DNA of 33,926 bases from Gammaproteobacteria bacterium (lineage in GTDB: Bacteria > Pseudomonadota > Gammaproteobacteria > Pseudomonadales > Pseudohongiellaceae), in the NCBI GenBank assembly GCA_019654215.1, contig BPDI01000033.1, positions 1 to 33,926 of the forward strand. The letters are read 5' to 3'. A model generated the notes under the pieces. The model saw only the letters and a program-made list of their open reading frames with translations. It did not search any database and had not been told where the DNA came from. Made by a program: the position numbers and the translations under genes. Within the stretch, counting starts at the first letter, position 1, and each line of letters opens with the position of its first letter. This document shows positions 8,528 through 20,198 of the stretch, one piece after another.

Positions 8528-8908
8528 TAATTACCCACCTAAAGCTAGCCATTCTTATTGAGATTGATCATGCAGCCAAATGTACTAAAACATATAGACC
8601 ATAACTCTGTTAGGCTACGTGATCTATTTTAAAACAATGTGTTAACGGTTCATAAGCTGATCACTACTTTATAAAGTTAATAAGCTTAAGTTTTTATAAT
8701 GCAGCGCAATCGCACTGCTGCTGTTAACTTGTGGACCACTTACCGGGTTCGCGATAATGATTCATTCCAAGCTTCGCTCAGAGGCGGCTTAATTCCACTC
8801 CATACTGGACCCATCGAATTCGAAAGCTATCAACTACCAGAATTTTGCCTGGGAAAGGTGAAAAGCACGTGAAGAAAAGATGTTAGATGTTTGAAAGTTG
8901 TAAACTAA
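8528..8908. other. Gap between yheU and ttcA with a 12-base palindrome
   Basis: No recognised gene in 381 bases. It holds a perfect 12-base palindrome ACTTTATAAAGT (8666-8677) in an AT-rich patch, a TATAAT-like stretch at about 8695-8700, and a 57-codon plus-strand frame from 8699 to 8872 (contains RGGLIPLHTGPIEFE) that I cannot assign. The patch could carry the yheU promoter or another regulatory site. Confidence 0.35.
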
Positions 8909-10944
<2,036 letters not shown>

Positions 10945-13075
10945 CTATCCATAATAGGTCCCGCCGGTGGCACCCTTTTCGCTCATCGTGTCTGTTGGAG
11001 TGTATAGCTCACCCATCTCTGAGTACTTCTGGGCTATTTCGCAAAATTTGCTAACACCAAGACTGTCTACATAGCGGAGTGCGCCACCGCGGAATGCTGG
11101 ATATCCCAGTCCTAGAATCAGACCCATATCTGCTTCGATTGCCGTTCCAACAATATTGTCTTCAACGCAACGTGCTGATTCTATACACATAGCAACCATC
11201 ATACGCTCAACGATTTCTTCATTAGTAAATTCTCGCGCACTACGTTGCACCGACGCTACTAACGAATCAATCTCTGGGTTCGGCAACTTTTTCGGCTTTC
11301 CTCTTTTATCTATTTCGTACAAATAAAAGCCTTTACCGGTCTTTTGTCCGAGATCATTTTGATGGTACAACTTATCGATTGCACTATCGAAATCCAGATT
11401 CATACGTGTAAATCCTGTTGCCATCACTTCCTGACAGTGCACTGCGGTGTCAACACCGATTACGTCAGTAAATAGCTGGCCCCATCGGCCAACCGAAACG
11501 TTCCATGGCTTTATCGATCTGACGAAAGTCCGCGCCATCGTGAATCAATCTAGAAAATGCTCCAAATATGGAAATAGAATGCGATTTACAAAAAAGCCGG
11601 GGCAGTTATTTACACTATAGGTGTTTTCCCCATTTTCTTGGCTAGGCTACTGTGGTTGCAATAGTGGCTTCACTGCTCTTCTCACCTTTTATAACTTCTA
11701 CTAAAGGCATTACCGGTACCGGATTAAAAAAGTGCATACCGCAGAAATTTTCAGGTCGCTTCAATGCGGTAGCCAACTCATCAATGGAGATGGTTGATGT
11801 GTTAGAGGCGATAATAGTGTCGCTCTTACTAAAGATTCCAGTTCCCCCAGGACTGATTGCTTAATTCCAGTGTTCTCTACGATTGCTTCAACGATTATGT
11901 CGGCCTTTTCAAACCCATCATAATTCAAGGTGGGGGTAATATCCGACAAACTGAAATCATCTTCGTGCATCCAGTCGTCCGCGTGCCATGCGCTTTCTAA
12001 AAGTTTCCCGCTTCTCCCATACCCAGGTCGACCCCCTCCTGGGCAATATCTTTCATTATGATGGGAGTCCCTTTAATGCTGACTGGTAAGCGATTCCCCC
12101 GCCCATAATTCCAGCACCTAATACTCCTGCCGAATTCACTTCCCCAGCATTGGCAATTTGTTTTTTGGCTGCGCCTGAAAAGGGAAATTTATCATTGAGA
12201 AACATTTGTATCAGGTTTGCGGCAACTTCAGTTTTCGCGAGTTTCACAAACCCTTTATGTTCGATTTCAAGTGCGCCTGCTCTATCTGCTGTTGCTGCAT
12301 CCTGCATCACTTGAATGATGGTCCCGGCGCGGGGTAGTTTCTACCGGCCTTGACGTAACCATAGCCTTGGCAGTTTCGAAAGCGACACTTAGTTCAATTG
12401 GAGTCAAGTAAGAGGCGAATTTTTAACCGCACGTATCTTTTTGTAATCGAGCTTTCCCGAATTGCATTGTGCAATTAGATCTTCACAGGCAGCGATAAGA
12501 TTTTCATCTTCGACAATTGCATCAAGCGCACCTTCATTGAGAGCTTGATCCGCATTTATATGTGACCCGCTACTAATCCACTGATTAGCATTATCCGCTC
12601 CAATTAACCGTGGCGTTCTAACTGTGCCGCCAAAACCAGGTAAAATTCCCAGCTTTACTTCTGGAAATCCAACGACCGCCTTAGCTGTTCCTATACGGTA
12701 GTCTGTCGCTACTGCGAGCTCAAATCCACCACCCAATGCGACTCCATTAATGGCGCTAATAGTTGGGAATGGCAAATCTTCGATATCGCTAAAAATCTTA
12801 TTCCCTTCCCTTAACCACTGCAAAATGGATTCTTCAGAGTCAGAAAACATGGCAGTGAATTCGGTAATGTCAGCCCCAACAATAAAAGCCGGCTTTGCGC
12901 TGGAAAAGATGACACCAACTACCTTTAGGGATTGCAAGACAGCTACCGCTTCTTGTAACTCTCTCAGGGTTTGCTGATTAAACTTGTTAACCGAAGAATC
13001 TTCTAAATCGAAGACTAGATTAGCAACTCCTGACGGCAATACTTCGACGCTGAGCGTTTTGCCCGAATAAATCAT
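10945..13075 (-). CDS. fadB: Fatty oxidation complex alpha subunit FadB, several frameshifts
   Basis: Multifunctional enoyl-CoA hydratase / 3-hydroxyacyl-CoA dehydrogenase, partner of FadA. Domains in order: hydratase ([21 protein letters not shown] [43 protein letters not shown]), then the NAD-binding motif [19 protein letters not shown] near 12090, THPTLDY-like [17 protein letters not shown], and the C-terminal domain ([34 protein letters not shown]). The span fits about 710 residues, close to E. coli's 729. At least six frameshifts occur, near 12410, 12310, 12060, 11990, 11840 and 11540-11660. Start is the ATG at 13075 with GGAG eight bases upstream. The catalytic residues I can trace are present, so the gene is probably intact in the organism. 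Confidence 0.95.
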
Positions 13076-13104
13076 ATGTTCACTCCGTTTAAGATCGCTT
13101 AAAA

Positions 13105-13135
13105 CCTGAGGGGCGCATTATACCTTCGCCTCAGG
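13105..13135 (-). promoter_or_regulatory. fadB promoter -10 box inside an inverted repeat
   Basis: On the minus strand a perfect TATAAT (13122-13117) sits about 42 bases before the fadB ATG, with a weak -35 candidate TTTCGT 18 bases upstream. The box is framed by the perfect 7-base inverted repeat CCTGAGG (13105-13111) and CCTCAGG (13129-13135). A repressor bound there would cover the promoter. It does not read as an obvious E. coli FadR site. Confidence 0.55.
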
Positions 13136-13216
13136 CAATTACGAAACCACCGCATGAGTGCCTCGGCGCCCGTTATTTGGGTTATTATTAGAAGATTAAA
13201 TTTAATAGAGAGCATT

Positions 13217-14246
13217 ATGCATTTTGTATTTTTCATATTCTTATTTGCAGTGCAGGTAAGCTTTGCAGCCGATGAAGTCATCGTTGATAGCAATGGCGTG
13301 ATATTGCTTTATCACCATGTAGCTACCGATAGCCCTCCCTCTACCAGTATATCTCCTGAGGACTTTCGCGGACATTTAGACTATCTCCGTGACAACAACT
13401 TTAATGTAATACCCTTGGACCGGTTAATAGAGGGATTGCAGAATAAAGAGATACTTCCTGATAAAGCAGTCGCCATTACTTTTGATGATGGCTATATCTC
13501 GATCTATGAGACAGCATTTCCTATGCTTCAGTCTTACGGCTTTCCTTTTACGCTGTTTCTAAGCACGGGCCCGATAGATAGGCAACAAACCAATTACATA
13601 AACTGGGAACAGATCAAGGAAATGTCAGACGCAGGTGTCATCATCGCGAATCATATGGTTGAGCATCCCTATATGCTTGAGCGCGAAGATAGGGAAAGCG
13701 ATGCTGACTGGATTGCTCGTCAAGAAACAGAATTGCTCTTAGCCGAACGACGAATTTTAGATGAAACTGGACAGTCTCATCGTTATCTTGCCTATCCTTA
13801 TGGCGAGTTCGACCCGACGATTAAAAACCTACTAGCCGAACACAACTTTGTTGGCCTGGCACAAAATTCTGGCGCCATAGGGGTTTATTCTGACTTTTTT
13901 CGCCCTTCCTAGATTCCCCCTAGCATCTATCTATGCGAATTTAGATACGGCACGACAGAAAATGGATACAAAAGCTTTTAACGTTGAACTATTAGAACCT
14001 GTTTCCCCAGTCACTACTGTGCGCAACCCCAGCGTAACTCTGCAATTCAATCCAGGAAGCTACAATCTTTCTCAAATTGGTTGCTTTGCTAATAGTCAAC
14101 CTTTGCCAATGGAATGGATTGATCGCGAGAATGGAATTCTAGCTATTACACCAACTGAAGAATATCGCGGAAGACGTTGGCGATATATTTGCACAGCACC
14201 TGCCCGGGTGAGCGGCGCTTCTATTGGTATTCAGTTCAGTGGATAA
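13217..14246 (+). CDS. Secreted polysaccharide deacetylase family protein, one frameshift
   Basis: NodB-homology deacetylase, likely acting on a cell-envelope or extracellular glycan. It starts with a signal peptide (MHFVFFIFLFAVQVSFA, probable cleavage before ADE). The domain begins ILLYHHVA near residue 30, has the catalytic/metal aspartates in TFDDGY near residue 88, a histidine pair in NHMVEHPYM near residue 146, and LAYPYGEFD later. A C-terminal 90-residue beta-rich part follows. One extra T in TTTTTT near 13900 breaks the frame; removing it gives DFFALPRFPLASIYA. The chosen ATG at 13217 has AGAG upstream and starts the signal peptide; an in-frame ATG at 13154 would put charged residues in front of it. 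Divergent from fadB. Confidence 0.85.
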
Positions 14247-14250
14247 AGTT

Positions 14251-14268
14251 AGATTAGATGTCTAATCT
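14251..14268. repeat. Hairpin between convergent genes
   Basis: AGATTAGA and TCTAATCT (14251-14258 and 14261-14268) form an inverted repeat that overlaps the glucosaminidase stop and lies just after the deacetylase stop. There is no U-run on either side, so it is at best a weak two-way terminator. Confidence 0.35.
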
Positions 14269-15117
14269 TCTATCACGCTTGCGCAAATCGTTTTGCAGAA
14301 TAATGGTCTGCACTTCATTTACATAATTATCTCCACGCTCAGAATATCTACCCAATCCAATAGCTAATGACATCGGATCAAATGGAAGATTGCGGTCACG
14401 CATTCGTGACCGCAGATCTCGAAGGTAGGAATAAGAAGCGTGAGTATTTATATTAAGTAAGTATGCTTGAACTGCACTACCAATCGATTCAAAAGACCGA
14501 ACTTCGTGATTTGCTCCAGCTCTTCTTCGTGCAGGAATGATTCCGCAGCCAGGATCATAACACCACTGCCCAAAAATATTATTCCCTTGTAACGCAAATC
14601 TTGAAGTTCCCCACGCAGATTCGTTAGCTGCTTGAGCCAACGCTAGCGATACAGGTAGCACATCTACTCTTAGCATTAACTCATTTACAATTTCTCTTTC
14701 AGAACGCTTTTCTGTTTCTATTCGATAATCTTGAGCAAGGTTTAATACCCAGCTTCTTTCTAGCTCACTAAATCCAACTCCACTATTCGCTATACCAACA
14801 TAGCTCTTTAATTCATGACGGGTCTGAATAATAGATTGGCTCTCTGCAACCACATAATCTTCGAGGTAATCAAAGAACTGTAGTTTCTTTAAAGAAAGAT
14901 CTTGTATGGAAGCAAAATCAGGAAAGACTGTTATTGGTGGCAGTTCGGCACCTTTAACTTCCGTCTGCCTCAAGTCATTGTCTAAATTCTGGAAAGTGAC
15001 GATTATCCCAACCATTGCAATTGCTACTGTAGTCGCAATAGTTAATTTGATTTTTCGGGTGTCGCCTTGGGTCCAAAGTTGAATCCAAAACGATTTTTCA
15101 TTTTTTGACGAACTCAT
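14254..15117 (-). CDS. Membrane-anchored Bax-type glucosaminidase domain protein
   Basis: Probable peptidoglycan N-acetylglucosaminidase. The intact protein (287 residues from the ATG at 15117; a TTG two codons earlier is possible) has a short cytoplasmic basic head, one membrane segment at about residues 24-42 (IKLTIATTVAIAMVGIIV), and a periplasmic domain with the catalytic glutamate in AQAANESAWGTSRFA followed by GNNIFGQWCYDPGCGI and the late motif YSERGDNYVNEV. This matches the Bax branch of the Glucosaminidase family (PF01832). It converges on the deacetylase gene, eight bases apart. The 284-base stretch upstream of its start shows no gene. Confidence 0.88.
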   Translation of the reverse strand: MSSSKNEKSFWIQLWTQGDTRKIKLTIATTVAIAMVGIIVTFQNLDNDLRQTEVKGAELPPITVFPDFASIQDLSLKKLQFFDYLEDYVVAESQSIIQTRHELKSYVGIANSGVGFSELERSWVLNLAQDYRIETEKRSEREIVNELMLRVDVLPVSLALAQAANESAWGTSRFALQGNNIFGQWCYDPGCGIIPARRRAGANHEVRSFESIGSAVQAYLLNINTHASYSYLRDLRSRMRDRNLPFDPMSLAIGLGRYSERGDNYVNEVQTIILQNDLRKRDRRLDI

Positions 15118-15401
15118 AGTCAATAATGTTGAAATACCCGTTTCACTACTTTGCCTGAAAATTTACCATTCAGACCTAGGTTGATTGCTTGATAAATAAA
15201 GTTAGGTAAACGTTACATCTATCTGATAATTATGGTTTTGGATTGTCTGGCCATATTTCCCCAAGTTCCGGAGAAACAGTAATTATTTATTTATCGACCT
15301 GATTGAGAATATCACAATAGTAAATTTTTACTTAGGAGATATCATAGAGATTGTTCTGACTTTGCTCTGAATATTACAAGTTTGGAAAGATTGATCAATT
15401 T

Positions 15402-15757
15402 TTAATCGAAAATTTTAATTAGAGTAATAATTGTCTGAATCACCCCAGATTTACTGCCGCCACGGCAATCGGGAGAATCTGGAATCGCACCATGACGTGT
15501 TTGCCACTCACCAGGGGTATATAAATGAAGAGCGAGTGCGTGAACGGGAAACCACTTAATTCATCCGCTAATATTTCGTAAACATTTTGATGACGTTTTA
15601 CTAATGATAAATCTTCAAAATCTGTAGCAACAACCGTTAACTTAAAATGTGATTCGGTAGCTAACCCACTATGCATATGACTTTCGTTTTCGACTACAAC
15701 GTATTGCGGGCTTAAACTAGATAAAATTTTGGATTTAATAACTTCTTGTACACTCAT
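15402..15757 (-). CDS. bolA: BolA family protein, one frameshift
   Basis: BolA-type protein, a partner of monothiol glutaredoxins in iron-sulfur handling and a morphology/stress regulator in E. coli. The N-terminal half reads VQEVIKSKILSSL, then NESHMHSGLATESHFKLTVV and the RHQNVYEILADEL helix. One base is missing in CCC near 15547; in the corrected frame the protein continues VHALALHLYTPGEWQTR and GAIPDSPDCRGGSKSG, ending at a TAA at 15402. The uncorrected frame stops at 15440 with an unrelated tail. About 118 residues after repair, slightly longer than E. coli BolA (105). Divergent from the RbgA-type gene. Confidence 0.9.
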
Positions 15758-15837
15758 AATCTTTTTTCACAATTTATCTTCGCTGTACTGGTTAAGATAA
15801 TTATACGCTATTTACTGCTATAAAAAGGATTGCTGAA

Positions 15838-16667
15838 ATGGCTATAACCTGGTTTCCAGGACATATGAACAGAGCGACAAAGGAACTGAGAAAGCTAGCC
15901 AAAGTCTCTGACCTAGTTATCGAGTTGCTTGACGCTCGGGCTCCAAATGCTAGCCGTAATCCTTTATTAGCTAGTATTGCACCAGAACTACCAAGAATAT
16001 ATGTGCTTAGTAAAGCGGATCTTGCAGATCAGGAAACGACCGCTCAATGGTACGATTATTTTAAACAGCAAGAATCCAAAACCTGCCTAATTAGCTCTAT
16101 AGAGAATCCGATTTCCGCAGGCAATTTATTAGCTGCAATAATTAATCTTTCAATTGAAATTAGTGCGAATTCTAGTAAACAAATGATAGTCGCCGGAATT
16201 CCGAACGTTGGGAAATCCACTTTTATCAATAAAATTTGTGGTCGCAAAGTAGCAAAAACTGGAAATGAACCTGCAATTACTAAAAGGCATCAAAGAATAA
16301 AATTACTAGAGAATGTCTATCTAGTTGATACGCCAGGGATGATGTGGCCAAAGCTTGAAGACCAAGAGGCTGCCTATAAACTTGCTGCCATCGGCACCAT
16401 TAGAAATACCGCTATCGACAGCGAAGAAATAGCCTGGTTTACCGCTGAATACCTACTTGAACATCAAACGGGTGCACTCAAGAATCGCTACGGGGTAACC
16501 GCAGAGCTGCAAACCGCAGAACAAGAAATTGAAGCGATCGCAAAAGCCTCAGGCGCTAAAAATAAGGGCAGTCGCATTAATACCATAAAGTGTCTGAAAC
16601 ATTACTAAATGATTTACGCTCGGGTAAACTAGGCCACTTTAGTCTGGAATCCCCACCGACAGATTGA
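15838..16667 (+). CDS. Circularly permuted ribosome-assembly GTPase, YlqF/RbgA family, one frameshift
   Basis: GTPase with G-motifs in permuted order: G4 (LSKADL near residue 58), G1 (GIPNVGKST near 119), then G3 (DTPG near 164). The start ITWFPGHMNRATKEL is the family signature. In Bacillus the homologue acts in late 50S maturation; the proteobacterial role is less clear. The apparent stop at 16608 is a frameshift near 16590: the other frame continues KVSETLLNDLRSGKLGHFSL to a TGA at 16667, giving the usual C-terminus. Start ATG has AAGGA nine bases upstream. About 276 residues. Confidence 0.93.
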
Positions 16668-16714
16668 TATTCCAATACACAAATTTAAAACATACCTAAG
16701 GATTTTCTTTTTCC

Positions 16715-19632
16715 ATGACAGAAGTGAGCAAAGATAAACCGACTCAGAATTCCTCTGCCTGTAAGCCCCAAACAATTTCATCCAGCCTTTGAATGGCTCA
16801 GAGCGAACATATAGCTTCATTAAAATAGTTATGGAGAAGTATGTGCATCGGGAAAAAAGAGCGCTTCACTATCATCTGTCAAGCAATAACATTGAGAATG
16901 TTTTTCTAGTGGCCTTTAGAACCGTACCAATGGATTCCCCGGTGTAGCTCACATTTTGGAACACACGGCCTATGCGGTAGCGAGCGTTTTCCTGTGAGGG
17001 ATCCATTCTTCATGATGATTCGGCGTCATTGCAAACATTTATGAACGCATTTACCAGTAGCGACTGGACCGCCTACCCCTTCGCTTCAAAGAACAAAAAA
17101 GATTTTCAAATCTACTTAACGTTTATCTTGATGCCGCATTCTTTTCTAGACTAGACGAGCTCGATTTTATGCAGGAAGGTCATCGCCTTGAATTCGCAGA
17201 ATTTGGGCACTCTGTTCCGAACTGCAATACAAAGGGGTCGTCTTTAATGAAATGAAAGGTGCCATGAGTTCCACAAACAGTGTGTTGTGGCAAACTATGA
17301 GCAAACATCTATATCCAACTACTACTTATCATTACAACAGCGGTGGTGAACCAGAAGACATTCCCAACTTAAGTTATGAACAGCTTAAATCTTTTTATTC
17401 AAGTCATTACCACCCAAGCAATAGCGTCTTCATGACCTTTGGCGATATTAGCGCCCAGGAACATCAAACACAGCTTGAAATTTAGCTCTCTCAAAATTCA
17501 AAAAAATGGATGTAAACATTCAGGTGGATGACGAAAAAAGATACGACAGCCCATTGCACGTTGTAGAAAAATATGCGGCTGACAGCGATGAGCCTGATAA
17601 ATCGCACATAGTTTTAGGCTGGCTACTTGGTTATAGCACCGATTTAAGCGAGGTATTTAAAGCACAGTTGCTATCAAGTGTATGCTTGATAATAGTGCAA
17701 GCCCACTACTAAGGGCGTTAGAAACCACAGATCTGGGGAGTCGCCTTCTCCTATGTGCGGACTTGAAGACTCCAGTCGAGAAATGAGTTTCATGGCAGGC
17801 CTTGAAGGTGAATGCAGACAATACCGAAGCTGTTGAAGCTCTGGTAATAAACACACTGGAAAGCATTGTTAAAAACGGTATTCCGCAGAATCAGGTGAGG
17901 GTGCGCTACACCAACTTGAACTAAATCAGCGAGAAATTTCAGGCGATAGTTACCCCTATGGTCTACAACTAATCTTGACGGGGTTATCCACAGCCTTGCA
18001 CCGGGGCGACCTATTAGCTTGTTAAATATCATACCGTTTAGATGAACTTAGAGAAGCGATCAAAAAAGAGTTTTTTATTCCGTCATTGATTAAAGAAATA
18101 TTACTGAGAACAACCATCGTATTACGCTAACACTAAATCCCGACCCTAATCTTGCGGCGGAAAAAGCTGAAGCTGAAAAATCTAAACTTGCTGAAATTAA
18201 AGCCAGCCTTAGTCCTGATCAAATTACGCATATAATAAATCGGTCTAAAGCCTTAGCTGAAAGGCAGATGCAAGAAGACGATCCAACTATATTGCCCAAA
18301 GTTACATTAGCTGATGTGCCTTCAACAGTGGAAGAACCCACTTACACTCTGCAAAAACTGGACAACTCGCGACTCAACTGTAATTTTTATCGACAAGGAA
18401 CCAACGGTATAAGCTATCAGCAGATTGTGGTAGAGCTGCCACAGCTTAGTGCAGAACTGCTAAATGTCCTTCCCTTATATACCTCTTGTTTGCCAGAGCT
18501 AGGTATTGGCAATAAAGATTATGCTGAAGTTCAAGTCTGGCAATCTAAAATTAGTGGCGGCGTGAATTGCTTTAGCAGTATTCGCAGCCACTCTGATGAT
18601 GAGCAATCGGTTAACGGCTATGTGACTTATTCCTCTAAATCTCTTAGCGTTAATCACAATGAGCTGACAGATCTTTTGCACAAAATGCTAGGGAATGCAC
18701 GTTTCGACGAGAATCAACGACTCGCTGAATTAATCGATCAGATCTGCGCGAGAAAAGAAAATAGCATCACTGGCCAGGGTCATAGCCTCGCCATGCAACT
18801 TGCTTCCAGCAAAATGAATCCTACGGCATATTTGTCACACAATTTCGGCGGGCTCGCCGGCATAAAACAATTAAAAGCAATCAGGGGAAATCTAGATAAG
18901 CCTGACACAAGTGCCGGACTAATGGAAAAGTTTGAAGAATTGCATCAACAAATTATGGGCGCAAATAAGCAAATCTTATCCATCGGTGAAGACGCGTCTT
19001 TTGTCACGATGCTGGCTGAGCTAGATGCAAAATGGGACTCGAATCTGTCGCTTGGCAATCAAAACAGAATTAGTTTGCCAGCTATCCGAGAGCGAGTTAG
19101 AGAAGCGTGGGCAACTTCAACACAAGTGAATTTCTGCGCCAAAGCATACCCTACAGTCCCATCCGCACATCCTGACAATGCAACTTTGCATGTGTTGGCA
19201 GGTTATCTTCGTAATGGCTTTCTACATCGAGCTGTTCGCGAACAGGGAGGTGCCTATGGCGGTGGTGCTAGTCAGGATGCAAATTCTGCGTCCTTTCGAT
19301 TCTTTTCTTACCGAGATCCTCGTTTGGAAGCAACTTTAGATGACTTTGATGCATCAATTCAATGGGTATTGAACGAGAGACAAGCCGAGTACCAATTGGA
19401 AGAAGCTATTTTAGGAGTAATAACTACGATGGATAAACCTTCGTCACCTGCCGGAGAAGCCAAACAGGCTTTCTATAATCGCTTATTTGATCGTAGCCTG
19501 GAGCATCGAATGGAATTCAGGCAGCGGGTCCTGAGCACCACTCTTGAGCAACTGAGAGACGTAGCCGAGCGCTATTTTGAAGTCGAATCGGCCAGCATCG
19601 GAGTGATTACCAACCGAGAATCCGCAGGATAG
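16715..19632 (+). CDS. M16C zinc metallopeptidase (presequence-protease-like), many frameshifts
   Basis: Insulinase-superfamily peptidase resembling mitochondrial PreP/Cym1, which degrade short peptides in a closed chamber. Across frames it reads FHPAFEWLR, NNIENVFLVAFRTVPMDS, the inverted zinc motif HILEH (16950-16964), RDPFFMMIRR, SSDWTAYPFASKNKKDF, LDELDFMQEGHRLEF, YKGVVFNEMKGAMSS, and YPTTTYHYNSGGEPEDI. The second half is open from 18268 to the stop and holds the C-terminal M16C domains, including REQGGAYGGGASQD. The span fits about 970 residues, the usual size. At least eight frameshifts fall in the first 1,500 bases, while the last 1,365 bases have none. The ATG at 16715 has an AAGGA upstream. 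No signal peptide is seen, so it is probably cytoplasmic. Confidence 0.92.
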
Positions 19633-19688
19633 CCTCGATTCTCTGCAATTAAATGTAGAAAATATCTAATTTTTCCAATGATTTAGTA

Positions 19689-19759
19689 GAACTTCCAGAA
19701 CATATGAAAAATAGTGCGAAAAGTCAGTTTTTTAGGGCTTTCCGGGAACTTTCAGAACA
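19689..19759. repeat. Direct repeat pair after the peptidase gene
   Basis: GAACTTCCAGAACA (19689-19702) recurs as GAACTTTCAGAACA (19746-19759), 13 of 14 bases identical, starts 57 bases apart. It lies in the 206-base stretch between the peptidase stop and the terminator, where no gene is seen. The function is unknown. Confidence 0.4.
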
Positions 19760-19838
19760 AGACTTGGTCTGACTAGGGTAGGTAGATGTAAAACAAATTG
19801 TGGGTTTGTTTCATTTATCTCTCCCTTGATAGTAAATT

Positions 19839-19872
19839 AAGCCCAACACCAATGGTTGTTGGGCTTTTTTTT
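19839..19872 (+). terminator. Rho-independent terminator
   Basis: A perfect 10-base stem, AAGCCCAACA with TGTTGGGCTT, around an 8-base loop, followed directly by a run of T (eight in a row counting the last stem pair). It lies 207 bases after the peptidase stop, so it ends either that transcript with a long 3' end or a separate small RNA. Confidence 0.92.
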
Positions 19873-20198
19873 AGCAAGCGATTTTCTCATTTCTACCCCT
19901 TTCCAAATCCATTCGGATCCCAAATGTCTGTCATGTTCCCCAAGGTGCGATTTCCTCGATAGTTGTTTTAAAAGGCATCATTTTCACCCAAAAAGGCTTT
20001 ATGTGGTTGGCTATAGAATGGCAGAAATTGGTCGATTATCTTGACCAATATGGCTATATCGCAAATCTGCGAACTTACGGCAAATTATTGGAATCAAAGA
20101 CGAAATCGACCCTTTCATAAAGTACTTACAATTATTGTCCATTTACATATACTAGGCCCCACCTGAGGGCCTCACGCACTTATTGACGAATAGATAGT
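19873..20198. other. Gap before the 2-oxoacid oxidoreductase operon
   Basis: No recognised gene. A plus-strand frame is open across about 19920-20120, with its only ATG at 20001 (39 codons: MWLAIEWQKLVDYLDQYGY at the start). It has no known family and no good ribosome binding site, and may be a remnant. The operon promoter lies at the right end. Confidence 0.3.
20126..20172 (+). promoter_or_regulatory. Candidate promoter and leader hairpin of the oxidoreductase operon
   Basis: TTACAA (20126-20131), a 16-base spacer, then TATACT (20148-20153) gives a good sigma-70-type promoter about 46 bases before the first gene. The predicted start region overlaps a hairpin, AGGCCC (20154-20159) with GGGCCT (20167-20172). 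The hairpin could be a protein-binding site or part of the leader. Confidence 0.5.

Noticed and set aside
8735-8765. tRNA-like T-loop GGGTTCGCGAT, and a similar GGGTTCGATC near 26143
   Set aside because: No acceptor, D or anticodon stems can be formed around either; the second lies inside the transglycosylase gene.
19689-19759. Resemblance of GAACTTCCAGAAC to a heat-shock element
   Set aside because: That element is eukaryotic; bacterial heat-shock control does not use it. Kept only as a direct repeat.
20154-20172. AGGCCC/GGGCCT hairpin as a terminator
   Set aside because: No U-run follows and it lies between a promoter and its gene; more likely part of the leader.
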